From contig PMYJ01000211.1 in the NCBI GenBank assembly GCA_003170875.1, positions 1-12,022 on the forward strand: a stretch of 12,022 nt of DNA, written 5' to 3'. Under the pieces are notes generated by a model that was given only the letters and a program-made list of their open reading frames with translations, had not been told where the DNA came from and did no database searches. Origin of the DNA: Candidatus Dormiibacterota bacterium (lineage in GTDB: Bacteria; Chloroflexota; Dormibacteria; Aeolococcales; Aeolococcaceae). Both the position numbers and the translations under genes were made by a program. Below, in pieces: positions 4,876-12,022 of the stretch; positions within the stretch are counted from its first letter, which is position 1, and each line of letters starts with the position of its first letter.

Positions 4876-6264
4876 TCACGTCGTCGTCGGCTTCGGAGTC
4901 TGCGCCGCAGCGGGAGACCGAGAGGCCTTCGTCTTTGGCGTGGGCGTCGCGGTCGACGCCGTCACCGCTCGAGGTGTCCAGCTTCCGTCCCAAGTCCACG
5001 TGGCGGCGACCGCGACGCCATCACAGCTGGAGCAGATCCCGCCGAAGAGGACGACCTGATCGTCCGCGGCGTCGTAGGCGATCGCCGCGTCGCCGGCCGC
5101 CGGGCTCGTCGACACCTGGCTCCACCCGCCGCCATCACCGCCGCTCCACTGGTACGTGCCTCCCGACGTGACCACCAGCGCTGCTCCGGACGAGGTCGTC
5201 AGCTCCCAAGACCCGGTCAGAACCGGGTCGGGCTGGGCGGTGGCGGTGCTCCAGGTGGAGCCGTTCCAGGACCACACCGGTGGGGTCGCCGACGCGGTCT
5301 CGTCGACTCCGACACAGCCGGCGGGGGCGGGGAAGAAGTCGAGCCCGTCAGTTCTGGGATCAAAGACCAGGCCGGCATCGAAAGTGGCGGGCGGGGACGC
5401 CGCCGGGTGGAGCAGCACCCATGCGCTGCCGCCCCACTCCCAGGTGTCGAGCCCCTGGCACCCTGTGCCCGTGGTCATCAGGATCAGCTGCCCGGTGGCG
5501 CTGTCGGTGGCGAGAGCGGTGGGCTGGTCCGATGCCGGCAGGCCCCCCGCCGCCTCGGCGGTCCACCCCGAGCCGTCCCAGCTCCACGTGGCATCCGTCT
5601 CTTCGAGGTGACCTCCCGGCGTGCTGGTGTCTCCGCCGGTCAGCACCAGGCTGCCGGTCGCCGGGTCGTAGCCCAGGAGGGCTCCGCTCAACCCCGGAGG
5701 CGAGGCGGTCGGGTGCAGCTCGGTCCACCGGGCGCCGTCCCAGCTCCAGGTGTCGCCGAGCGCGTTCAGCCCCTCACTGCCGATCACCAGCCCGCCGAAG
5801 AGGATCACGGAGTCGTTGGCGGGGTCGTAAGCCATCGCCGCGTCATCCCGGGCGGATGGCCGGCTCGGCGGAGCGGGGGGGAGCGCGATCGGCGGGGGGC
5901 CCGTCACCACTGCCACGGGCGGATGGTGGGTGGCCGGTGTCAGCACCAGGGTGCCGGTGGCCGCCGCCACCAGGGCTGCGAGGGATACCCCGGTGATCAC
6001 CGTCCGGCGGGTGATCCGCCGCGTCCAGTGGGCGTGGTCAGAGGGTGAAACAGTCCCGGAGAAGGTTTCGAACTCCGGCTCCCCGTCCGGCGGCGCCGGC
6101 CCGGCCGCCTGCGCCACGCGCCGGCCCGCGGTCTCGCCCGCCAGTGCCCGCCGAAGCCGCTGGGTCGGATGGCGTGCTTCGTCATCCAAGCCGCCGGAGG
6201 CGGATCGGTCGAACCGGTGCGGTGGGGGCTCTCCCTCGGTACCGGCGGGGTCGCTGTCGGTCAT
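4876..6264 (-). CDS. Membrane-anchored Kelch-like beta-propeller protein
   Basis: The 462-residue product has three parts. Residues 1-80 are a polar, proline-rich and probably cytoplasmic segment. Next comes RRITRRTVITG and a hydrophobic stretch at about 88-108, read as a signal-anchor or a delayed signal peptide. From about 138 there are six degenerate Kelch-like units. Each has a 'YDP..' strand, an ILFGG- or LTGGD-type strand and a WSWDG.W turn; clear copies start near AMAYDPANDSVILFGG (143-158) and AAIAYDAADDQVVLFGG near the C-terminus. Six units suggest a six-bladed propeller outside the cell. The C-terminus is a Thr/Pro/Lys/Ala-rich tail ending in TPKPTTT. The first segment could suggest an anti-sigma arrangement, but I see no zinc-binding anti-sigma motif. 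The ATG at 6264 has GAGG two bases upstream. An 82-base gap holding a perfect palindrome separates it from the helicase. Confidence 0.75.
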   Translation of the reverse strand: MTDSDPAGTEGEPPPHRFDRSASGGLDDEARHPTQRLRRALAGETAGRRVAQAAGPAPPDGEPEFETFSGTVSPSDHAHWTRRITRRTVITGVSLAALVAAATGTLVLTPATHHPPVAVVTGPPPIALPPAPPSRPSARDDAAMAYDPANDSVILFGGLVIGSEGLNALGDTWSWDGARWTELHPTASPPGLSGALLGYDPATGSLVLTGGDTSTPGGHLEETDATWSWDGSGWTAEAAGGLPASDQPTALATDSATGQLILMTTGTGCQGLDTWEWGGSAWVLLHPAASPPATFDAGLVFDPRTDGLDFFPAPAGCVGVDETASATPPVWSWNGSTWSTATAQPDPVLTGSWELTTSSGAALVVTSGGTYQWSGGDGGGWSQVSTSPAAGDAAIAYDAADDQVVLFGGICSSCDGVAVAATWTWDGSWTPRAVTASTATPTPKTKASRSPAAAQTPKPTTT

Positions 6265-6296
6265 GGCCTCGGGTCCGTGCTCCCAACGGTACGCCG

Positions 6297-6312
6297 GCCC
6301 GGCGCGCCGGGC
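6297..6312. promoter_or_regulatory. Perfect 16-bp palindrome in the helicase-propeller gap
   Basis: GCCCGGCGCGCCGGGC is fully self-complementary and lies 32 bases upstream of the propeller start. It could be a dimeric repressor site or, on the transcript, a short hairpin with a GCGC loop. No T run follows it on the minus strand, so a standard terminator is unlikely. In GC-rich DNA a chance origin cannot be excluded. Confidence 0.35.
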
Positions 6313-6346
6313 ACGTCCTGAACCATTTGGACCGCTGTGGCAGCCC

Positions 6347-8803
6347 CTAGATCCGGCGGATCATCTCGCGTTCGACCGCCTCGCGTGCCTGCCGCACCCG
6401 GAGCGCGAGCGGGCGCTCGCGGAGAGCCTGCTCCATCTGGCGGAGCAGGGAGTAGAGGTTTTTGACCACCTTCACGACGTCGCCGACGTCGGCGCCCGGG
6501 GGGACGTCGATCTCGGCGAGCGCCACGCCGGAGGCCCACTGGTAAGCGGCGGCGACGAAGTCGAAGGAGAGCGGCCGGAGGGTGGCGACGCCGTGGTGCT
6601 CCTCGATCGCCGCGAGCCGCTGCAGATCGGTGCGCAGCAAGCGGTATCCGCGCTCGACGCCGCGGCTCGGCCACTGGCGACGGGCGGGTTGGGGCCGCTC
6701 CCGCCCTCGATCCTCGGCCACCAGCATGGTGAGCACCCCGACCAGCTCGGGCGCGGTCAGCTCCTCCAGCCAGCCCGCCCGGACCGCGTCGGCGACCAGC
6801 AGCGCGCTCTCGCCGAAGAGCGCTTCGGCGAGCAGGCCCAGCTCGGTCGGCCGGTCGTTCTCCAGGAAACCGCCCTCGCGAAGCACCGCCCGGAGTGCCC
6901 GGAACTCGCGGCGGTAGCGGCCACGCGCCGAGCGCAGCTCCTCCTCGCCGTGTCGGAGCGTCTCGTCGACCTCCTCGCTCTCCCGGCGATGGCCACGATG
7001 CTCGCTCAGGTATGGGCAGCCGGTGCAGGGACTCTCCTCCAGCCGCGCCCGCGACGCCTTCAGCGAGCGCCGCATGGTCTCGAACTTGCCGCCAGGGTCG
7101 GCGGCGCGGCCGCCGTAGCGTCCGGCTCGGCTGTCCCGCCAGTGCTGGCGCTGGGCGCGTCGCACCTCGGTCTCCATGACCTCGACCTGGGCGGCTACAC
7201 GCAGATGATGGGTGAGAGTCGTCTCGGTGCAGGCCTGCCGGGGATGGCGGAAGACCCGCCGGCTCAGATCGACGCGCAGCTCCTCGAGGTTGGACTTGCG
7301 ATGTACCCAGTGCTCGCTCCGCTGCAGCGCCTGGTATTGCCCGAAGGATCGGTCGAGCAGCTCCTCGGCCCGCTCCAGGGTGCGCGTCTTGAGCAGGGCG
7401 AGCACCATCGTATAGGTGGGCGCGAACTTCGATTCGACGCTCATCTCACCGCCGATGGCGGCGTCATAGATGTCGCGCACGTCGACGTCCGACTCCTTGA
7501 GGATGACGCCGTGCCCAAGGGTGTCGATGCCGCGCCGCCCCGCCCGCCCCATCAGCTGGGTCAGCTCCGTCGAGGTCAGGGCATGGAACCCGGTGCCGTC
7601 GAACTTGGTGAACGAGGAGACGACGCAGGCCCGAGCCGGCATGTTGAGGCCGAGCGAGAGCGTTTCGGTGGCGAACACGACCTTGATCAGCCCGCGCTGG
7701 AAGAGGGTTTCGACGGTCTCCTTCGCGTACGGGAGCATGCCCGCGTGGTGCATGGCGATCCCGCGGCGGAGCAGCCTGCTGTCGACGGCGTCGACGAACA
7801 CTCGCCGTTCGTCGTCGTCCGCGATGCCCTGGATGCGACGCGCCATCTCGGTGTCGACGGCCGACTTCTCAGCCGGATCGGTGAGGTCCAGTCCATGCAA
7901 CGCGCAGCGGGAGAGGGCCTCGCGGCAGCCCCGGCGGGAGAAGATGAAGTAGATCGCCGGCAGCATCCCGCCGGCCCGCAGGCGCTCGATGACCTGGAGC
8001 AGGTCGTTCTCCGGGGCGCGGCGGGCGTAGCGCAGGCGCAGGTCGCCGACGCTCAGGTTCTGGGCTTGCTCCAGGGTCTTGCGGGCCACCTGGCCGCGCT
8101 CATCGAAGAGTGGCCAGAGCTGGTTGTCGAGGCAGAGCCACAGCTCCAGGGCGACCGGCCGCTCGGCCTGGGTCACCACCTCGATGCCACCTCGCAACCC
8201 GCTCATCCAGGCCGCCACCTCGTCGACGTTGCTGATGGTGGCGGAGAGGCCGGTGATCCGGATGTGGCGCGGAGCCTCGATGATCACCTCCTCCCACACC
8301 GTGCCCCGTGGGTAGTCGTCGATGTAATGGACCTCGTCCAGGATGAGGTCGCCGACGGTGGCGACACGCTCCGGCTCGTCGTAGAGAATGTTGCGGAGGA
8401 TCTCGGTCGTCATCACCACCACTGAGGCGGACTCATTGACCGTGTGCTCGCCGGTGACCAGGCCGACGTTCTGCTCGCCATACCGCGCCCCGAGGTCGCG
8501 GAACTTCTGGTTGGAGAGTGCCTTCAGCGGGGTGGTGTAGATGACCCGGTCGGGAGCGCCCGCGTCCCGGCGGAGGCTTGCCGGTGCGGCCAGGCAGCGC
8601 CAGATCGCGTACTCGGCGATGAGCGTCTTGCCGCTCGACGTGGGGGCGCTGACCAGCACCCCTCGTGAGCGTTCCAGCTTCTCGATCGCCTCGAGCTGGA
8701 AGGGGTCGAGGGTGAGCCCGACGTGGGCGCTGAAGGCGGCCGCCAGGGTGGCCGCGCTCGGATCCGGTGCCGCCGGCGCCGTCACCCTCCTTGCGCCGGT
8801 CAC
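6347..8803 (-). CDS. Ski2-like DEAD/DEAH-box RNA helicase (HelY type)
   Basis: The 818-residue superfamily 2 helicase is expected to unwind RNA using ATP, as do Ski2, Mtr4 and actinobacterial HelY. Motifs appear in order: Q-motif region DPFQLEAI (33-40); Walker A APTSSGKT (53-60); TTPLKALSNQK (90-100); DEVH (156-159); LSATISN (186-192); MHHAGM near 352; FATETLSLGLNMPA; and QLMGRAGRRGID (416-427). The insert after the core carries C593 and C596 in SPCTGCPYLSEHRGH, a pattern I recall from bacterial members. The last ~200 residues look like the DSHCT domain, ending in DVGDVVKVVKNLYSLLRQ and a basic helix. Length fits bacterial members, which lack the KOW arch of eukaryotic Mtr4. The GTG start overlaps the MFS stop (GTGA at 8800-8803) and has no separate ribosome-binding site, so it is probably translationally coupled. 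Confidence 0.92.
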   Translation of the reverse strand: MTGARRVTAPAAPDPSAATLAAAFSAHVGLTLDPFQLEAIEKLERSRGVLVSAPTSSGKTLIAEYAIWRCLAAPASLRRDAGAPDRVIYTTPLKALSNQKFRDLGARYGEQNVGLVTGEHTVNESASVVVMTTEILRNILYDEPERVATVGDLILDEVHYIDDYPRGTVWEEVIIEAPRHIRITGLSATISNVDEVAAWMSGLRGGIEVVTQAERPVALELWLCLDNQLWPLFDERGQVARKTLEQAQNLSVGDLRLRYARRAPENDLLQVIERLRAGGMLPAIYFIFSRRGCREALSRCALHGLDLTDPAEKSAVDTEMARRIQGIADDDERRVFVDAVDSRLLRRGIAMHHAGMLPYAKETVETLFQRGLIKVVFATETLSLGLNMPARACVVSSFTKFDGTGFHALTSTELTQLMGRAGRRGIDTLGHGVILKESDVDVRDIYDAAIGGEMSVESKFAPTYTMVLALLKTRTLERAEELLDRSFGQYQALQRSEHWVHRKSNLEELRVDLSRRVFRHPRQACTETTLTHHLRVAAQVEVMETEVRRAQRQHWRDSRAGRYGGRAADPGGKFETMRRSLKASRARLEESPCTGCPYLSEHRGHRRESEEVDETLRHGEEELRSARGRYRREFRALRAVLREGGFLENDRPTELGLLAEALFGESALLVADAVRAGWLEELTAPELVGVLTMLVAEDRGRERPQPARRQWPSRGVERGYRLLRTDLQRLAAIEEHHGVATLRPLSFDFVAAAYQWASGVALAEIDVPPGADVGDVVKVVKNLYSLLRQMEQALRERPLALRVRQAREAVEREMIRRI

Positions 8804-10242
8804 TCGGTGGCTACTTCGCTCGGAGGCGCGGGATGCCGGGACTCTCGGAGCCCTACGAAGGAGACCGCGGTGCCGAGGAGGCAGAGCACGGCGGAGATCA
8901 GCATGGCGTGGTGGAAGCCGCTGGTGAAGCCGCTTCCTGCCTCATCGGCCGCGCCGGCGAGCCCGGCCGCCAGGGGCACCGCCGCCACCGCGAGCAGACC
9001 CGCCACCCGGGTGACGGCATTGTTGACCCCGGAGGCGATCCCCGCACGCGGCGATGGCACTGCTCCCAGCATGGTGGTGGTGAGCGGCGCGGCGGTGAGG
9101 GCGAGGCCGATCCCGAAAACGACGGCGGCGGGCAGCACCACCGTCAGGTAGGAGGCCGGAGCCGCCACCCGGAGGAAGAGCACCAGACCCAGGGCGGCGA
9201 CGACGGGTCCCAGGGTGATCAGCCGCCGCGTGCCCATCCGCGACACCAGTCCCCCGAGTCGCGGGGAGAGGAGAAACAGCAGGAGGGTGATGGGGAGGAT
9301 GGCCGCTCCCGAGGCCAGGGCGCTGTAGCCGGTCACCTGCTGTAGCTCGAGGACCACCAGGAAGAGGGCGGCGCTCAGGGCGCCGTAGACCAGGAGGGTG
9401 GTCAGGTTGGCCACCGCATACCCCCGGAGGGCGAAGAGCGAGAGCGGCAGCATGGGGCGCTCTCGGCGGGACTCGATAACCCCGAAGGCGACCAGCAGGG
9501 CGAGGCCCAGGACCACCGCGCCGGCCGTGAGTGGCGCTCCCAGATGGTGGGCCTCGATCAGGCCGCAGACCAGGAACCCGAGACCGGCCGTCGCGGCCAG
9601 GGCCCCACCTCCGTCGAGGTGCTCGCCGAGCGTCGTGGACCTGACCTCGCGAACGGGAAGGTGCTGGAGTGCGGCCGCGACAGCGGCAGCCGCCAGCGGG
9701 ATGTTGATGAGGAAGACCCATCTCCAGCCGGCATGGTCGACGAGCAGTCCCCCGAGAAGCGGGCCGATGACGGTGGCGAGGCCGGAGATCCCCGACCAGG
9801 CCCCGATGGCCCGTCCCCGCTCCTCGCCGGAGAAGCTCGTGGAGACGATGGCCAGTGCCCCGGGAACCAGCACGCTCGCCGCGGCTCCCTGGAAGAGCCG
9901 GGCGACCACCAGAACGGCCGCATCCGGAGCCACCCCACAGAGGGCGGAGGTCACCCCGAAGGCCACCGCGCCGGCCAGGAAGACCCGGCCGTGGCCGACC
10001 ACATCACCGAGGGCGGCACCCAGGAGCACGAACCCCGCGAGGGTGATCAGGTAGGCGTCGAGCACCCACTGCTGCGTGGCCAGGCCTCCGCCCAGGGTGC
10101 GCCCGATGGCGGGCAGGGCGACGATGACCATCGTCGTGTCCAGGAGAGCCATCCCCGAACCGAGCACGGTCGCGACCAGGAGCCAGCGGCCTGCCGGGCC
10201 GGCGAGCGTCAGCCTCCGGGCCGCCCCGGGTCCCGTGTTCAC
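8800..10242 (-). CDS. MFS exporter, DHA2 (EmrB/QacA) type
   Basis: The 480-residue polytopic membrane protein is expected to export drugs or metabolites in exchange for protons. Hydrophobic segments are spaced as in 14-helix DHA2 transporters. Family motifs are present: SGMALLDTTMVIVALPAI (29-46), with D35 in helix 1; QQWVLDAYLITLAGF (57-71); motif A as ALGDVVGHGRVFLAG (77-91), degenerate from the usual GxLaDrxGrkr; RLFQGAAASVLVPGALAI (115-132); GERGRAIG-like EERGRAIGAW (140-149); and motif C near ATVIGPLLGGLLVDHAGWRWVFLINIP. The substrate cannot be read from the sequence. The GTG start at 10242 overlaps the DUF503 stop by four bases. The gene ends in a four-base overlap with the helicase. 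No transcriptional regulator gene lies beside it, so drug-induced control is not indicated. Confidence 0.92.
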   Translation of the reverse strand: MNTGPGAARRLTLAGPAGRWLLVATVLGSGMALLDTTMVIVALPAIGRTLGGGLATQQWVLDAYLITLAGFVLLGAALGDVVGHGRVFLAGAVAFGVTSALCGVAPDAAVLVVARLFQGAAASVLVPGALAIVSTSFSGEERGRAIGAWSGISGLATVIGPLLGGLLVDHAGWRWVFLINIPLAAAAVAAALQHLPVREVRSTTLGEHLDGGGALAATAGLGFLVCGLIEAHHLGAPLTAGAVVLGLALLVAFGVIESRRERPMLPLSLFALRGYAVANLTTLLVYGALSAALFLVVLELQQVTGYSALASGAAILPITLLLFLLSPRLGGLVSRMGTRRLITLGPVVAALGLVLFLRVAAPASYLTVVLPAAVVFGIGLALTAAPLTTTMLGAVPSPRAGIASGVNNAVTRVAGLLAVAAVPLAAGLAGAADEAGSGFTSGFHHAMLISAVLCLLGTAVSFVGLRESRHPAPPSEVATE

Positions 10243-10526
10243 AGGCGCACGATCTCGAACCTGGAGTCGACGAGCATCGCCTCCCCGTCCTGGCCGACGA
10301 AGTTGAGCACCTTCTGGCAGACCTCGTCGGCGTGGCGGGCGTCGTTGGAGACGCAGGCCACCCCGAGCTCCACGGCCTGCCAGAGGTCCTGGTCGCCCAC
10401 CTCGGCGATCGCGACGTCGAACGTCCGGCGAACGCGGGCGACCAGCGAGCGCACCACCTGACGCTTGTCCTTGAGAGACTCGCTCCCCGGGACCTGGAGG
10501 CGGAGGACGAGAGTTCCGATGATCAC
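10239..10526 (-). CDS. DUF503 family protein (YlxP-like)
   Basis: The 95-residue product shows the family hallmark of a short first strand followed by LPGSESLKDKRQVVRSL-type sequence; here VPGSESLKDKRQVVRSLV spans 12-29. It continues with FDVAIAEVGDQDLWQ and VSNDARHADEVCQKVLNFV. Members are small ferredoxin-like proteins, often encoded near infB/rbfA and linked to ribosome assembly. Their biochemical role is unsettled, and those genes are not here. The start is the GTG at 10526. I see no good ribosome-binding site. A weak TGCTAGCTT extended -10 lies only six bases upstream, so a leaderless transcript is conceivable. This is the first gene of the DUF503-MFS-helicase run. Confidence 0.9.
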   Translation of the reverse strand: MIIGTLVLRLQVPGSESLKDKRQVVRSLVARVRRTFDVAIAEVGDQDLWQAVELGVACVSNDARHADEVCQKVLNFVGQDGEAMLVDSRFEIVRL

Positions 10527-10614
10527 CCCGGCAAGCTAGCAGACCGGCGGGGGCACTGAGCCCCCCGGCTCCCCGGTGGGGGGCGGTTGGGAGGGCGCCA
10601 CCAGATTGGGAGCG

Positions 10615-10646
10615 GTGAGGCGGCCGCCCGCGGGCGACCGCCTCAC
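10615..10646 (-). terminator. Strong GC hairpin after the S53 peptidase gene
   Basis: GTGAGGCGG (10615-10623) pairs perfectly with CCGCCTCAC (10638-10646). Inside it CGCCC pairs with GGGCG, separated from the outer stem by one C/A mismatch, so the whole element folds back. It lies 21 bases beyond the minus-strand stop at 10668 and upstream of DUF503. There is no T run after it, so it is either a U-less terminator or a 3'-end stabiliser. Confidence 0.6.
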
Positions 10647-10667
10647 GCCTCCCGTTCCGCGATCAGC

Positions 10668-12022
10668 TCAGTGTGGCTGGTGGCCCGAAGACCGGGCGAG
10701 CGCCGGCACGAATTGGGCCGCGTCGACCGTCCCCCAGCCGGTCGCGTCGTTGTAGAAGTGGGTCGCCTGGAATCCGTTGACGGTCACTGGGACGCTGGTG
10801 CAGGCGCCGGTCGTGCTGCTGTAGCTGGTACAGAAGGTGAAGGTGTTGTTTCCGCCCACGACTGGCACGATTCCGCTCCAAGGCTGAGTGGCGACCTGGT
10901 AGAGCGCGGGGTTGAGGTAGCCCAGGCTGTGGCCCGCCTCCTGGTCGGCGAGGGCGACGACGCCCGAGAAGAGCGGGCTGGCCTCGCTGGTTCCGCCCAC
11001 GATGCTCCAGCCCGGAGCGACGGACGGGTCGGTCGAGTCATAGAAGTCGACGGCACCGTTGACCGCCGCGCTCATGCTGATGTCCGGAGTGCCGCGTTGG
11101 TTGCCGACCACTCGGGCCACGCCGTCCTGGAAGGCGGGGCGAGAGAACACGGTCGAGAGGCCGCCCCCGCTCGCACCCCAGGTGTAGAGCGGGCCGGGAA
11201 CGAAGAGCGTCGACGGGTCGTTCCACACGCTGGCCGGGGCGGTCGGGTAGCCCTGGTTGTTGAGGTGGAGCTGCGTGCCCCCTACCGCCGTGACCAGCGG
11301 ATCAGAGGCGGGCCAGTCGATCGCCCGCGTCGTGTAGCAGCAGGTCGCGTCGGCGAGGTAGTCGGTGGCTCCCTGGTCGCCGCTCGAGGCGAGCACGGTG
11401 ACCCCCTGTGCCTCCGCGTTCCGGTAGGCGCTCTCCAGGCCGTAGATCTGCGAGGGGCTGGCGAAGGTCTGCTCGGTGGCCCCGAAGCTCTGGGTGATGA
11501 CCTCACCGAGGTGATGGTCGATCACGAAGTTCTCGGCCGCGACGATGTCGGGGAAGCCCTGGATGCCCTCGGTCTCCGAGGTGGGGGATTCGACCAGCAG
11601 GATGTTGGCCTCGGGGGCCATCGCGTGCGACCACTCGACGTCGAGGCTCGTCTCATCGGTCCAGCCGTAGTAGTCGCTGCAGCCGAATGGATCGTTGCCG
11701 CAGGCCGACAGGGGCCCCGGCGCTCCCTCGGGAGTGATGACGTTAAACGATGGCGGTGCGGGCAGGCCAAAGGCCCGGTCAAATGTCTGCAGATCGCTCG
11801 CAATGCTGGGCGAGCCGAAGGCGTCGACGATGACGATGGTCTCTCCCCGGCCGTTGACGCCCCGCTGGAACAGCGGCTGGAGGTCGTACGCGCGCTGCAG
11901 CTGGAACGGCTCGTAGCAGGCGATGCCCAGTTCCGCCAGGCACTCCGCGGTGGTGGGGGGCGCGGGGAACTGCTTGTCGACGACGATGTGGCCCGTCGCG
12001 GCCGGCATCAGCCGGACCGCGG
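10668..12022 (-). CDS. S53 family serine-carboxyl peptidase (sedolisin), 5' end outside the window
   Basis: The visible frame has 446 residues from an internal Met at 12008 and stays open to the window edge, reading A-V-R-L just before that Met. The true start, probably with a signal peptide and prodomain, therefore lies outside. Numbered from that Met, the catalytic parts are complete: E119 and D123 in TDETSLDVEWSHAMAPEA, the oxyanion aspartate D211 in SSGDQGA (208-214), and nucleophile S341 in GGTSEASP (338-345). The C-terminal NDATGWGTVDAAQF is consistent with the calcium-binding end of sedolisins. Members are secreted, act at acidic pH and activate themselves by removing the prodomain. 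Cysteines C103/C110, the adjacent pair C223-C224 and C-terminal cysteines suggest disulfides in an exported protein. The gene appears to be transcribed alone, ending at the hairpin at 10615-10646. Confidence 0.9.
   Translation of the reverse strand, partial: AVRLMPAATGHIVVDKQFPAPPTTAECLAELGIACYEPFQLQRAYDLQPLFQRGVNGRGETIVIVDAFGSPSIASDLQTFDRAFGLPAPPSFNVITPEGAPGPLSACGNDPFGCSDYYGWTDETSLDVEWSHAMAPEANILLVESPTSETEGIQGFPDIVAAENFVIDHHLGEVITQSFGATEQTFASPSQIYGLESAYRNAEAQGVTVLASSGDQGATDYLADATCCYTTRAIDWPASDPLVTAVGGTQLHLNNQGYPTAPASVWNDPSTLFVPGPLYTWGASGGGLSTVFSRPAFQDGVARVVGNQRGTPDISMSAAVNGAVDFYDSTDPSVAPGWSIVGGTSEASPLFSGVVALADQEAGHSLGYLNPALYQVATQPWSGIVPVVGGNNTFTFCTSYSSTTGACTSVPVTVNGFQATHFYNDATGWGTVDAAQFVPALARSSGHQPH

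Noticed and set aside
5930..8425. 831-residue plus-strand frame opposite the helicase and propeller genes
   Set aside because: The length is striking, but it mirrors the helicase codons, spans two real genes and their gap, and has His/Val/Asp-rich antisense composition with no domain.
8767..10461. Long plus-strand frames (192, 218 and 305 residues) opposite the MFS and DUF503 genes
   Set aside because: They are antisense shadows with Gly/Arg/Glu/Pro-rich composition; the opposite strand encodes recognised families.
1..12022. CRISPR array, insertion sequence, integrase, prophage or toxin-antitoxin pair
   Set aside because: I saw no regular spaced repeats, no terminal inverted repeats around a transposase, no recombinase motif and no recognisable toxin or antitoxin family.

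Overview
The window is one stretch of high-GC bacterial chromosome, about 65-73% GC in most 60-base lines I counted. It is densely packed with two tRNA genes and twelve protein genes, mostly on the minus strand. Several families here are common in the Terrabacteria: an SCO1664-type kinase-fold protein, a HelY/Ski2-like helicase, DUF503, an S53 peptidase, and an iron-sulfur uracil-DNA glycosylase of the GQAPG/HPSG type. Together with frequent GTG starts they point to Actinomycetota, Chloroflexota or Dormibacterota. I lean towards Chloroflexota/Dormibacterota, but the sequence alone does not settle this. I see no insertion sequence, integrase, phage gene or CRISPR array.

Layout. Positions 20-263 hold two tandem tRNA-Arg(CCG) genes with near-identical 5' halves and different 3' halves. 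Positions 264-488 hold no gene, only possible hairpins. Minus-strand genes follow at 489-1783: a two-helix membrane protein, then the kinase-fold protein. A 169-base divergent gap leads into a plus-strand cluster at 1953-3849: uracil-DNA glycosylase, a nucleoside deoxyribosyltransferase-like protein with a Gln in place of the expected catalytic Glu, and a class I glutamine amidotransferase. The last two overlap by 4 bases. This cluster converges on a long minus-strand block at 10526-3932: DUF503, a DHA2-type MFS exporter, a Ski2-like helicase, a membrane-anchored Kelch-like propeller, a conserved 86-residue protein and a lipoprotein. In that block the DUF503/MFS and MFS/helicase junctions are 4-base GTGA overlaps. 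A strong hairpin at 10615-10646 separates it from a secreted S53 peptidase whose 5' end lies outside the window.

How the genes may work together. The plus-strand cluster has a nucleobase/nucleotide theme: base excision, an N-glycoside-handling fold and an amidotransferase. The DUF503-MFS-helicase run is probably one transcript that joins RNA/ribosome-related functions to efflux. The propeller, lipoprotein and peptidase are cell-surface or secreted proteins. Most of the window is ordinary housekeeping or accessory chromosome. The features most worth a second look are the E-to-Q deoxyribosyltransferase-like protein and its neighbours, the tandem tRNA pair, and a perfect 16-bp palindrome between the helicase and propeller genes.
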